The translations under genes were made by a program, and so were the position numbers. From assembly GCA_964522045.1 (NCBI GenBank), contig CAZFSF010000073.1, positions 1 to 14,083 of the forward strand: a DNA stretch of 14,083 nucleotides, read 5' to 3'. This document shows positions 5,642 through 13,070 of this stretch, in pieces; the stretch's first letter is position 1; the number at the start of each line of letters is the position of its first letter. The notes beneath the pieces were generated by a model, which did not search any database, was not told where the DNA came from, and was given only the letters and a program-made list of their open reading frames with translations. Source of the stretch: Desulfacyla sp964522045. GTDB lineage: Bacteria; Desulfobacterota; DSM-4660; Desulfatiglandales; Desulfatiglandaceae.

Positions 5642-7156
5642 ATGGAGATCAGAGCTGCAGAAATAAGTGAGATAATCCGGGGCCAGATTAAGGACTATGA
5701 AAAGAAGGTCGAAGTAAGCGAGACCGGAAGCGTCTTGTCTGTGGGTGATGGTATCGCTCGCGTATACGGGATTGAGAAGGTCATGGCCATGGAGATGGTG
5801 GAATTCTCCGGAGGCATCTATGGCCTTTGTCTTAATCTGGAAGAAGATAACGTGGGTGTCGCCATTATGGGCGATGACTCCAAAATCAAAGAGGGAGATA
5901 CGGTAAAGAGGACCGGCAGAATTGCTGAAATCCCTGTGGGAGAGGCGGTTCTTGGCCGAGTTATTGACGCAGTGGGGCAGCCCCTTGACGGCAAGGGGCC
6001 CATTGAAGCAACCGAATTTAATCGGCTCGAGATGGTTGCACCCGGCGTTATTGACCGTAAATCCGTTTTCGAGCCCTTGTACACGGGGATCAAGGCCATC
6101 GATGCCATGACTCCGGTGGGAAGGGGCCAGCGTGAGTTGATCATCGGCGACAGGCAGATCGGGAAAACGGCTATCTGTGTGGACGCCATAATCAATCAGA
6201 AGGATACGGACGTTTACTGCATTTATGTGGCTACGGGACAGAAAAAATCAACCGTGGCCCAAGTGGTTAACATCCTGGAGCGTCATGGCGCCATGGAGTA
6301 CACAACGGTCGTTGCGGCCTGCGCCAGCGATCCGGCTACTCAGCAGTTTATTTCACCCTACGCCGGATGCGCCATTGGAGAATACTACCGAGACCAGGGA
6401 AAACATGCCCTGATTATTTACGACGATCTTTCAAAACAGGCGACAGCTTACCGGCAGGTTTCCCTTTTGCTCAGAAGGCCCCCCGGCCGGGAGGCCTTCC
6501 CGGGGGATATCTTTTACAACCATTCCAGACTGCTTGAACGAGCCGCCAAGGTTAATGACAAATTGGGAGGGGGCTCTCTGACGGCGCTTCCGATTATTGA
6601 AACCCAGGCAGGTGATGTCTCTGCCTATATTCCCACCAACGTGATCTCCATTACAGACGGTCAGGTGTATCTCGAGCCTAATCTGTTTTTCTCGGGCGTG
6701 CGTCCCGCCATTAATGTGGGCCTTTCCGTCTCCCGCGTGGGGGGTGCTGCCCAGACCAAGGCAATGAGGAAGGTTGCGGGCTCCCTGAAGCTGGATATGG
6801 CCCAGTTCAGGGAATTAGAAGCGTTTGCCGCTTTCGGAAGCGATCTTGACAAAGCCACGTTGAAACAACTTGACCGAGGCCGCAGGCTGGTGGAAGTGTT
6901 GAAGCAGCCTCAGTTTCAGCCCATGTCGGCTGATAGAGAGGTGGCTATCCTATATGCCGGCTCAAATGGTTTTCTCGATAAGTGGCCGGAAAGTGCGGTT
7001 GCGGATTATGAAAAACAGATGCTCGACTTTTTGAGCAGCAAACACGCCGATATCCTGGCCGATATCAAGAAGAAAAGCGATATTACTGAGGAAACGGACG
7101 GCAAACTGAAAAAGGCTCTGGAAGAATTTGAGGGAATTTTTCAATCCGCTGCATAG
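5642..7156 (+). CDS. atpA: F1Fo ATP synthase subunit alpha
   Basis: The non-catalytic nucleotide-binding F1 subunit, 504 residues, normal length. The beta-barrel domain covers about 25-95. The P-loop GDRQIGKT is at 169-176 (Ile where many have Thr). The ATPase alpha/beta signature PAINVGLSVS is at 355-364, followed directly by Arg365, the residue matching the arginine finger of E. coli alpha (R373). The C-terminal helical domain is complete. GAGGGGTGA overlaps the end of atpH and serves as ribosome binding site; the gap to atpH is 9 bp. No abnormal residues were seen. Confidence 0.98.
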   Translation: MEIRAAEISEIIRGQIKDYEKKVEVSETGSVLSVGDGIARVYGIEKVMAMEMVEFSGGIYGLCLNLEEDNVGVAIMGDDSKIKEGDTVKRTGRIAEIPVGEAVLGRVIDAVGQPLDGKGPIEATEFNRLEMVAPGVIDRKSVFEPLYTGIKAIDAMTPVGRGQRELIIGDRQIGKTAICVDAIINQKDTDVYCIYVATGQKKSTVAQVVNILERHGAMEYTTVVAACASDPATQQFISPYAGCAIGEYYRDQGKHALIIYDDLSKQATAYRQVSLLLRRPPGREAFPGDIFYNHSRLLERAAKVNDKLGGGSLTALPIIETQAGDVSAYIPTNVISITDGQVYLEPNLFFSGVRPAINVGLSVSRVGGAAQTKAMRKVAGSLKLDMAQFRELEAFAAFGSDLDKATLKQLDRGRRLVEVLKQPQFQPMSADREVAILYAGSNGFLDKWPESAVADYEKQMLDFLSSKHADILADIKKKSDITEETDGKLKKALEEFEGIFQSAA

Positions 7157-7251
7157 AAATTGAGTTTCGTTTGTTGAGTTCAAAAATGCACAATAAGCCC
7201 TATAACGTAATGAACACAATGAACTAATATTTAGGAAGAGAGAAAGGCCAC

Positions 7252-8130
7252 ATGGCAACCTTAAGTGATATTAAGAGGAAGATAGGCGCTGTTAAGAAAA
7301 CGCGGCAAATTACCAAAGCCATGAATATGGTTGCCGCTGCCAAACTCCGTGGCGCCCAGATGAAAATGGAGAGCTTTGAGCCCTACGCGACCAAATTCGC
7401 GGAAGTGCTTGGAAACCTATCAAGCCGGATCGAACCTGATATTCACCCGCTGCTCGTGAAGAAGGAAAAGGTTTCCCGGGTTGAGCTGCTGCATTTTTCA
7501 GGCGATAAGGGTCTTTGCGGCAGTTTCAATGCCAACCTGTTCAACCGGGCTGAAAAGTGGATGAATCAAGAAAAGGACAGTGGCGTTGACATCGCCCTGA
7601 CGGCGGTTGGAAAACGGGGTCGCAATTATTTCAAAAAAAGAGGGTATGATCTCATTGGAAGCCATATTAATGCATACGGGAGTGTCGATATGTCCTTTGT
7701 TAATCAGATCAGCAGAGGCATAATTGACCGGTATCTTACAGACAAGGTGGATGGCGTCTATATGATGTACAGCCGTTTCATCAGTATGGCCAAACAGTTG
7801 CCTACATTGGTCAAGCTGATTCCCGTTGAACCACCGGTCGCCAAGGATGAAGAACAGTCCGGGACCGAAGCAGAGTATCTTTGTGAGCCGGATCCCGAAG
7901 GTCTGATGATCGAACTTTTACCTAAACATATTAATGTTCAGATTTATAATGCATTTCTGCAAAACGAAACAAGTGAGCATGCCGCCCGAATGGCTGCCAT
8001 GGACAATGCTTCCAGGAATTGTGACGATCTTGTAGAAAGTCTTACACTTGTTTATAATAAAGCACGACAGGCTGCTGTTACTGCTGAATTGATGGACATT
8101 GTGGGTGGCGCCGCCGCCTTGAAGGGATAA
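7252..8130 (+). CDS. atpG: F1Fo ATP synthase subunit gamma
   Basis: The central rotor shaft, 292 residues, which transmits rotation between the c-ring and the catalytic sites. The conserved N-terminal helix begins LSDIKRKIGAVKKTRQITKA (4-23) and is followed by MVAAAKLR. The middle domain has GDKGLCGSFN (84-93), and the conserved C-terminal helix runs from ARMAAMDNAS to AVTAELMDIVGGAAAL. The start is supported by AGGAAGAGAG upstream. Unlike the tightly packed genes before it, it is flanked by spacers of 95 bp (7157-7251) and 114 bp (8131-8244); the first contains a 9-bp direct repeat starting AATGAAC, the second two octamer arrays. All seven atp genes remain on one strand. Confidence 0.97.
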   Translation: MATLSDIKRKIGAVKKTRQITKAMNMVAAAKLRGAQMKMESFEPYATKFAEVLGNLSSRIEPDIHPLLVKKEKVSRVELLHFSGDKGLCGSFNANLFNRAEKWMNQEKDSGVDIALTAVGKRGRNYFKKRGYDLIGSHINAYGSVDMSFVNQISRGIIDRYLTDKVDGVYMMYSRFISMAKQLPTLVKLIPVEPPVAKDEEQSGTEAEYLCEPDPEGLMIELLPKHINVQIYNAFLQNETSEHAARMAAMDNASRNCDDLVESLTLVYNKARQAAVTAELMDIVGGAAALKG

Positions 8131-8139
8131 CGGAATGTA

Positions 8140-8203
8140 GAATTGAGGAATTGAGGAATTGAAGGAATGCTCTTTTATTAATCCTTAAATCCCTAAATCC
8201 CTA
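8140..8203. repeat. two 8-bp tandem arrays in the atpG-atpD spacer
   Basis: Array 1 (8140-8163) is GAATTGAG, GAATTGAG, GAATTGAA. Array 2 (8180-8203) is AATCCTTA, AATCCCTA, AATCCCTA. Each has three units of exactly 8 bp, and 16 bp separate them. The run AATCCCTAAATCC of array 2 (8188-8200) recurs at 1236-1248, next to palindromes upstream of the acyl-CoA dehydrogenase. These look like slippage-prone simple repeats, possibly a genome-wide intergenic repeat type. Confidence 0.8.
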
Positions 8204-8224
8204 TTTATTCAAAATGCTATATTT

Positions 8225-8247
8225 AAGGAGGTCTTTATTTAACCATG
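8225..8247 (+). promoter_or_regulatory. atpD ribosome binding site with unusually long spacing
   Basis: A near-perfect Shine-Dalgarno AAGGAGGT (8225-8232) lies 13 nt from its last core G to the atpD ATG at 8245, against the usual 5-9. An in-frame TAA just upstream (it overlaps the Shine-Dalgarno) and the absence of ATG, GTG or TTG between exclude an earlier start. Confidence 0.6.
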
Positions 8248-9654
8248 AATGAGGGCAAATTAATACAAATCATTGGTCCGGTCGTCGATGTGGAGTTTGG
8301 TGATGGTGAACTCCCTAATATCCTAACCGCACTCCTGATCACCAATCCGGCAATCAACGACGTGGAAGACAATCTGGTTGTGGAAGTTGCCCAGCATTTG
8401 GGTGACAATGTGGTGCGTTGCATTGCCATGGACGTGACCGACGGCCTTGTACGGGGCATGCCGGTCAAGAATTCGGGAAATCCGATTATGATGCCTGTAG
8501 GGGATCCGGGTTTGGGTCGCGTCCTCAACGTGGTCGGAAGACCCGTGGATGGTCTTGGCCCGGTGGAGGCGACCGAATACTATCCCATTCATCGTCCCGC
8601 ACCATCATTCGCAGATCAGGACGTGTCTGTAAACGTGCTTGAAACCGGCGTAAAGGTCATCGATCTCCTGGTTCCCTTTCCAAGAGGCGGTAAAATGGGG
8701 ATGTTTGGCGGGGCCGGCGTTGGAAAGACGGTCGTAATGATGGAGATGATCCATAATATTGCCATGCAGCACGGCGGCATCAGCGTGTTTGCCGGTGTCG
8801 GTGAGCGGACGAGAGAGGGCAACGACCTTTACATGGAGATGAAGGAATCGGGCGTTCTCCCCAAAGCCGCTCTGATTTACGGCCAGATGACGGAGCCCCC
8901 CGGCGCCCGTGCAAGGGTGGCGCTATCCGCGCTGACCGCGGCGGAGTATTACAGAGACGAGCGGGGGCAGGACGTTCTGCTCTTTATCGACAACATCTTT
9001 CGGTTTACGCAGGCCGGGGCCGAGGTTTCAGCATTGTTGGGGCGTACGCCTTCCGCTGTGGGGTATCAGCCTACCCTGGGTACCGACCTTGGTGCATTGC
9101 AGGAACGGATTACCTCAACCACGAAAGGTTCCATTACATCGGTTCAGTGCGTGTACGTGCCTGCGGACGACCTTACCGACCCGGCGCCTGCGACCACGTT
9201 TGCGCATCTCGACGGAACCGTGGTGTTGTCAAGGCCGTTGACGGAATTGGGTATTTATCCGGCCGTGGATCCGCTGGATTCGAGTTCGAGAATCCTGGAC
9301 CCGAACTATCTTGGCGAAGAACACTATCATACCGCAATGCTGGTGCAGCGTACCCTTCAGAAATATAAGGAACTGCAGGATATCATAGCCATTCTGGGTA
9401 TGGATGAGCTGTCCGATGAGGACAAACTGACGGTTGCCCGGGCGCGCCGGATTCAGCGTTTTTTGTCCCAGCCATTCCATGTGGCCGAAACATTTACAGG
9501 AACACCGGGCGCTTATGTGCCTGTAGCCGAGACGGTCAGGGGCTTCAAGGAGATTATCGATGGTAAGCATGATGATCTGCCCGAAGCCGCGTTTTATATG
9601 GTCGGTGGTATCGAACAGGCTCAGGAAAAAGCCGAGAAGATCGCCGGCAAATAA
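8245..9654 (+). CDS. atpD: F1Fo ATP synthase subunit beta (catalytic)
   Basis: The catalytic F1 subunit, 469 residues, normal length. The P-loop GGAGVGKT is at 155-162. GERTREG holds the catalytic Glu187 (E. coli E181). The Walker B strand LLFIDN (245-250) ends in Asp249. The signature PAVDPLDSSS is at 339-348, and the DELSEED-type loop reads DELSDED (387-393). All residues needed for catalysis are present. It follows the long repeat-containing spacer after atpG and is followed 16 bp later by atpC. This is the best-conserved protein of the window and the best one to use for placing the organism. Confidence 0.98.
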   Translation: MNEGKLIQIIGPVVDVEFGDGELPNILTALLITNPAINDVEDNLVVEVAQHLGDNVVRCIAMDVTDGLVRGMPVKNSGNPIMMPVGDPGLGRVLNVVGRPVDGLGPVEATEYYPIHRPAPSFADQDVSVNVLETGVKVIDLLVPFPRGGKMGMFGGAGVGKTVVMMEMIHNIAMQHGGISVFAGVGERTREGNDLYMEMKESGVLPKAALIYGQMTEPPGARARVALSALTAAEYYRDERGQDVLLFIDNIFRFTQAGAEVSALLGRTPSAVGYQPTLGTDLGALQERITSTTKGSITSVQCVYVPADDLTDPAPATTFAHLDGTVVLSRPLTELGIYPAVDPLDSSSRILDPNYLGEEHYHTAMLVQRTLQKYKELQDIIAILGMDELSDEDKLTVARARRIQRFLSQPFHVAETFTGTPGAYVPVAETVRGFKEIIDGKHDDLPEAAFYMVGGIEQAQEKAEKIAGK

Positions 9655-9670
9655 AAAGAGGGGATAATCC

Positions 9671-10081
9671 ATGGGAAAGCTACATCTGGAAGTTGTTACC
9701 CCTGAGAAGGTGATGATAAGCCAGGAAGTGGATATTGTGGTTGCGCCCGGTTCTATAGGAGAATTCGGCGTTTTGGAGGGGCATATACCTTTTCTTTCCG
9801 GGATTGTCCCAGGCGAGCTGCGTTATTCATCGGCTAATCAGACTGAGCATTTTGTTGTGACAACGGGTTTTGCCGAAGTCTCCGACAACCGGGTGTCTAT
9901 TCTTGTTGACGCGGCAGAGATGGCCTCTGCAATAGACGTTGAACGCGCACGGAAGGCAAGGGATAGGGCTGAAGAAAGATTAGCAAAGGGTAGAAGATCG
10001 GAAGATTTCGACTTTATCAGGGCAGAGGCTGCGCTAAAGAGGGCCATCTTACGTATTCGAGTCGCAGAGAAGAAAATATAA
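9671..10081 (+). CDS. atpC: F1Fo ATP synthase subunit epsilon
   Basis: Subunit epsilon binds gamma at the foot of the rotor and inhibits ATP hydrolysis. At 136 residues it is full length. The N-terminal beta-sandwich (1 to about 85) contains EVVTPEKVM and the conserved GEFGVLEGHIPFLS (31-44). The C-terminal helical hairpin (about 88-136) includes ARKARDRAEERL and is intact, so the inhibitory domain is present. AGAGGGGAT upstream is a good ribosome binding site. It is the last atp gene: an intrinsic terminator follows 30 bp later, and atpB (a) and atpE (c) are not in the window. Confidence 0.96.
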   Translation: MGKLHLEVVTPEKVMISQEVDIVVAPGSIGEFGVLEGHIPFLSGIVPGELRYSSANQTEHFVVTTGFAEVSDNRVSILVDAAEMASAIDVERARKARDRAEERLAKGRRSEDFDFIRAEAALKRAILRIRVAEKKI

Positions 10082-10110
10082 TACCACAATTTCATAGGAA
10101 ATTTTAAAAG

Positions 10111-10140
10111 AAGGCAAGCGGAATCGCGCTTGCCTTTTTT
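10111..10140 (+). terminator. intrinsic terminator of the atp operon
   Basis: AAGGCAAGCG (10111-10120) pairs perfectly with CGCTTGCCTT (10127-10136) over a 6-nt loop. Six consecutive T (10135-10140) and more T-rich sequence follow. It starts 30 bp after the atpC stop and just before the zapB promoter, so it separates the two transcription units. Confidence 0.9.
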
Positions 10141-10145
10141 ATTTA

Positions 10146-10174
10146 TTGACCTTTTTATGTTTCAGGAATATTAT
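10146..10174 (+). promoter_or_regulatory. sigma70-type promoter for zapB-zapA
   Basis: TTGACC (10146-10151), a 17-nt spacer and TATTAT (10169-10174): each hexamer is one base from consensus and the spacing is ideal. It directly follows the atp terminator. Transcription would start near 10181, leaving a long leader of about 190 nt before the zapB start at 10375. The leader contains a GCTTAAGC palindrome (10244-10251) and no clear terminator. Confidence 0.6.
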
Positions 10175-10374
10175 AAAATATATTCGAGTTTTGAATCATC
10201 ATCTTAACATTAGGAGCCTCGAGCGTTTAATTAGTCGTTTTGAGCTTAAGCGATGCTGGTGGTTTCGGCTTTTCTATGCGGGTAAGTGGTTGACTTAGTT
10301 TATTGTTGAATAAGTTGGCAAGCTTGTGGGCATTTGCGATAATTTTTTGGAAAGATTGAGAGGTTTGATTCGAT

Positions 10375-10656
10375 ATGGAGAGTGGAGAAGAGACCAGGCA
10401 GTACAAAGTTTGGAATTCCTTGAATTCAGAAGAAGGGGTTGATCAATTCCAATTGCTCGAAGATAAGGTTGATTACCTTATTGAAATGATAAAGAGCCTA
10501 AAAAGAGAAAAAGAATCTTTTGCTGAGAAGTTTCAGATTCAGGAAGAGAAATTGGCTGATCTCACCAAGGAGGTAGAAGGCCTGAAATCAGGCAGAGATA
10601 AGGCCAAACAGAGGATTCTTTCTCTCTTGGAGAAGATGGAACAGATCGCTGAATAG
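10375..10656 (+). CDS. zapB: ZapB-like cell division coiled-coil protein
   Basis: A 93-residue protein that is almost entirely a predicted coiled coil from about residue 22 to the end, with heptad-spaced Leu/Ile/Val and many Glu/Lys, ending in RILSLLEKMEQIAE. ZapB-type proteins work with ZapA to stabilise the FtsZ ring at midcell. The region from FQLLEDKVDYLIEMIKSLK (25-43) has the ZapB-like LxxKVxxLI pattern, and the gene directly precedes zapA, which strengthens the call. The first 20 residues are not coiled coil; no other ATG, GTG or TTG start looks better, and GAGAGG lies upstream of 10375. The coiled-coil nature is sure; the gene name rests on pattern and context. Confidence 0.75.
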   Translation: MESGEETRQYKVWNSLNSEEGVDQFQLLEDKVDYLIEMIKSLKREKESFAEKFQIQEEKLADLTKEVEGLKSGRDKAKQRILSLLEKMEQIAE

Positions 10657-10720
10657 AGCGAATGACTCGGTCATAGATGTGCAGAGAACATCATCGTAAT
10701 TAGCTAACATTATTGGGGAT

Positions 10721-11002
10721 ATGGAAAAGCCTATTAGAATCAGAATCCTTGATCACGAGTATCTTTTGAGGAGCGATGAAGATGAGGCGCGAGTCAACGA
10801 GATCGCACAATTTGTAAACGTCAAATTAGGGGAGATCAGGAATAGCGGGGGAAAGCTCTCTGAGGGGAAGGTGGCCATATTGGCTGCTTTTCATATTGCG
10901 AGCGATTATTTTCAGGTATTAAGAGAACGTGATGATCTGATAAAAGATGTTCAAGATAGGGCACGTTCGCTTAATACCCAGATTGATACCTTAGCTGAAT
11001 AG
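10721..11002 (+). CDS. zapA: cell division protein ZapA
   Basis: ZapA binds and bundles FtsZ protofilaments at the division site. The 93 residues match the family: an N-terminal beta-alpha head, IRIRILDHEYLLRSDEDEARV (5-25), resembling the family pattern in which a hydrophobic beta-strand is followed by a conserved acidic turn, then AQFVNVKL, then KVAILAAFHIASDYFQVL (50-67) and a C-terminal coiled-coil helix. It lies 64 bp after zapB on the same strand and probably shares its transcript. GGGG is only a few bases before the ATG, so the ribosome binding site is modest. ZapB and ZapA encoded side by side fit joint production of the Z-ring stabilising layer. Confidence 0.9.
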   Translation: MEKPIRIRILDHEYLLRSDEDEARVNEIAQFVNVKLGEIRNSGGKLSEGKVAILAAFHIASDYFQVLRERDDLIKDVQDRARSLNTQIDTLAE

Positions 11003-11120
11003 GTGATCCTTTCTCTAAAGGTATTACCCGTAACAAACAGATGCCGGGAGAATATTTCTTCGGACTCACAATGTTTCGGTGTAGATTCATTTTGTGTTTC
11101 GGGGAGTTTATATATGGGGA

Positions 11121-11332
11121 TTAAGGGTTAATCGGGATAATTACACTGAGTGTTAGTGATATATTTATTGAGTCAGATAAAAATAGGTGTTGCGTGAATG
11201 ATGTCAATGGTTTTCGAGAGACTACTAAAGGATCTATGAAGTAGCGCATCTCCACTGGGACGTTTTCAGTTCCTACTATCCCCTCTTTGTAATCCGGATT
11301 ATCCGTTCTGATGTCTGGATTATCCCTTTTTT
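11121..11332 (+). ncRNA. candidate structured RNA (possible 6S RNA) in the zapA-rny gap
   Basis: The 448-bp gap 11003-11450 has no convincing gene. Within it GGGATAAT (11134-11141) is exactly complementary to ATTATCCC (11319-11326), which is followed by six T (11327-11332), as at the end of a terminated RNA. A weak promoter (TTCATT 11086-11091, 17 nt, TATATA 11109-11114) would start it near 11121, giving about 200 nt. An internal imperfect stem pairs 11186-11194 with 11245-11253. In many proteobacteria 6S RNA follows zapA, which is why it is suggested here; I do not see enough 6S-specific sequence to be sure. Confidence 0.25.
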
Positions 11333-11370
11333 CTTCCATCCTCACTCCTCACAGAAGCGTATATGCCTGG

Positions 11371-11411
11371 AGCCCTTTGGGCTGGCGCTTGGAGCGTACC
11401 GAATTCCGGTA
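11371..11411 (+). other. three tandem short hairpins upstream of rny
   Basis: Three perfect small stem-loops follow one another: AGCCC/GGGCT (11371-11383), CGCT/AGCG (11386-11396) and TACCG/CGGTA (11397-11411), ending 39 nt before the rny start. Without a T-tract they are not a terminator. They would be a compact structured segment in the rny leader and could influence its translation or decay. Confidence 0.45.
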
Positions 11412-11450
11412 TATCCGGGTGATGTTTGTCAATATCAGGAGTATGAAATC

Positions 11451-13022
11451 ATGATGGGTGTAAGTGCCGTTTATATAATTGTGATTGTGGGGGCAGGATT
11501 AATTGCCGGGGTCGTCATTGGCTTCTTTGTCCGCAAGAATCTTGTGGAAAGCAGGGTGGAAGCCATAGAAAAATACTCTAAGAAAGTCTTGGCCGAGGCC
11601 CAGAAAGAGGCTAAGACAACAAAGAGAGAAGCCGCTCTTCAAGCCAAGGACACTCTTTATCAGATGAAGGTTGAATTTGAAAAGGAGACCAAGGAGAAGA
11701 AAGAGGCTCTGTTGGTCCAGGAGAAGCGTCTACTTCAAAAGACGGACACCTTGGATAAAAAGATTGAACAATTAGAAAAAAAGGAAGAGAGGATCTCAGA
11801 AAAGGAAAGAGGCGTTGAAAGGACTGAAAAGGAAATAAGAAAAAAAGAGGAGGAGTATAAACGCCTTGTTACAGAGCAGAGAAGACAATTGGAGCGGTTG
11901 GCAGGCATTTCCGCGGAAGAGGCCAAGCAGATCCTCGTCAATTCCATGGAATTGGAGGCCAAGCATGATGCCGCAAAAATGATACGAAGGATTGAAAACG
12001 AGGCGAGATCTGAGGCTGATCGTAAGTCGCAGGAAATCATTGCTTTGGCAGTAAAAAGATATTCCGGGGATTATGCAGCAGAAAAAATAGTCTCTGTGGT
12101 GAACCTTCCAAATGAGGAGATGAAGGGGAGGATTATTGGCAGGGAGGGAAGAAACATTCGAGCTATTGAAGCTGCCACCGGCATTGATCTTATTATCGAC
12201 GATACCCCCGAGGCGGTCATATTGTCAGGATTTAACCCTGTGAGAAGACAGGTTGCAAAGGTTTCATTAGAGAGGCTCATTGATGACGGCAGGATTCACC
12301 CTGCCAGGATAGAGGAGGTCGTCTCCAAGGCAAACAAGGAGATTGAAGCGAGCATTAAGGAGGCCGGAGAGCAGGCCACATTCGACGTTGGGGTTCATGG
12401 TATTAGTCCTGAACTTGTTAAACTTATCGGCCGACTCAAGTATCGTTCAAGCTATGCTCAGAATGTGCTTCAGCATTCGATGGAAGTGAGCTTTCTTTGT
12501 GGTGTTATGGCGAGTGAGCTTGGATTGAACGTAAAACAGGCGAAAAGAGCGGGGCTTCTTCACGATATCGGGAAGGCGGTGGACCATGAGGTGGAGGGGC
12601 CTCATGCAGTTATTGGGGCGGACCTGGCAAGGAGACATGGTGAGTCAACCCAGGTAATTCACGCCATAGCTGCCCATCATGAAGATGTGCAACCGGAGTC
12701 TGTTTTAGCGGTTTTGGTGCAGGCCTCGGACACCTTGTCCGGGGCAAGGCCAGGCGCACGCCAGGAAATGTTAGAGTCCTATGTTAAGAGACTGGAAAAG
12801 CTCGAGGAGATTGCCACGTCTTTTCATGGGGTCAACAAATCCTTTGCAATTCAGGCCGGCCGGGAGATTCGGATTATGGTTGAAAGCAAAATCATTGATG
12901 ATGATCAATCCTATATGCTCTGCAATGATATTGCAAAGAAGATAGAAAAAGAGCTGACGTATCCGGGCCAGATCAAGGTGACCGTGATTCGCGAGACCAG
13001 GGCAGTGGGGTATGCCAAGTAG
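11451..13022 (+). CDS. rny: ribonuclease Y
   Basis: A membrane-anchored endoribonuclease that initiates mRNA decay, 523 residues, normal length. Domain order: one membrane helix (about 5-27), a long Lys/Glu-rich coiled coil (about 35-200), a KH RNA-binding domain with GRIIGREGRNIR (226-237), and an HD phosphohydrolase domain with His342, the AGLLHDIGKA motif holding His371-Asp372, the AAHHEDV segment (407-413) and distal Asp427. All metal-binding positions expected of the family are present. AGGAG (11437-11441) is 9 nt before the ATG at 11451; a second ATG follows directly at 11454. It lies on the same strand as zapA but 448 bp away, so it may have its own promoter. It converges with the TANGO2-family gene downstream. 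Confidence 0.97.
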   Translation: MMGVSAVYIIVIVGAGLIAGVVIGFFVRKNLVESRVEAIEKYSKKVLAEAQKEAKTTKREAALQAKDTLYQMKVEFEKETKEKKEALLVQEKRLLQKTDTLDKKIEQLEKKEERISEKERGVERTEKEIRKKEEEYKRLVTEQRRQLERLAGISAEEAKQILVNSMELEAKHDAAKMIRRIENEARSEADRKSQEIIALAVKRYSGDYAAEKIVSVVNLPNEEMKGRIIGREGRNIRAIEAATGIDLIIDDTPEAVILSGFNPVRRQVAKVSLERLIDDGRIHPARIEEVVSKANKEIEASIKEAGEQATFDVGVHGISPELVKLIGRLKYRSSYAQNVLQHSMEVSFLCGVMASELGLNVKQAKRAGLLHDIGKAVDHEVEGPHAVIGADLARRHGESTQVIHAIAAHHEDVQPESVLAVLVQASDTLSGARPGARQEMLESYVKRLEKLEEIATSFHGVNKSFAIQAGREIRIMVESKIIDDDQSYMLCNDIAKKIEKELTYPGQIKVTVIRETRAVGYAK

Positions 13023-13070
13023 AGACCTTTTCAAGACTTCATATCAGACAGGTGTTTCTTTCACCTCCTT

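Noticed and set aside
9229..9672. 147-codon minus-strand frame
   Set aside because: Antisense to the highly conserved end of atpD.
10253..10285. Ten-codon hydrophobic frame in the zapB leader as a leader peptide
   Set aside because: No good ribosome binding site and no attenuator-like hairpins after it; too short to support.
11005..11234. 8-bp complementarity GATCCTTT/AAAGGATC as the closing helix of an RNA
   Set aside because: It does not extend on either side and about this much pairing is expected by chance over such a length; the helix ending at the T-tract is the better candidate.
11443..11454. Three-codon ATG AAA TCA TGA overlapping the rny start
   Set aside because: The AGGAG is only 1 nt from this ATG, too close for initiation; the rny ATG has good 9-nt spacing.
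13050..13066. Hairpin between rny and the TANGO2-family gene as a shared terminator
   Set aside because: The stem is only 5 bp (AGGTG/CACCT) and no real T-tract follows on either strand.
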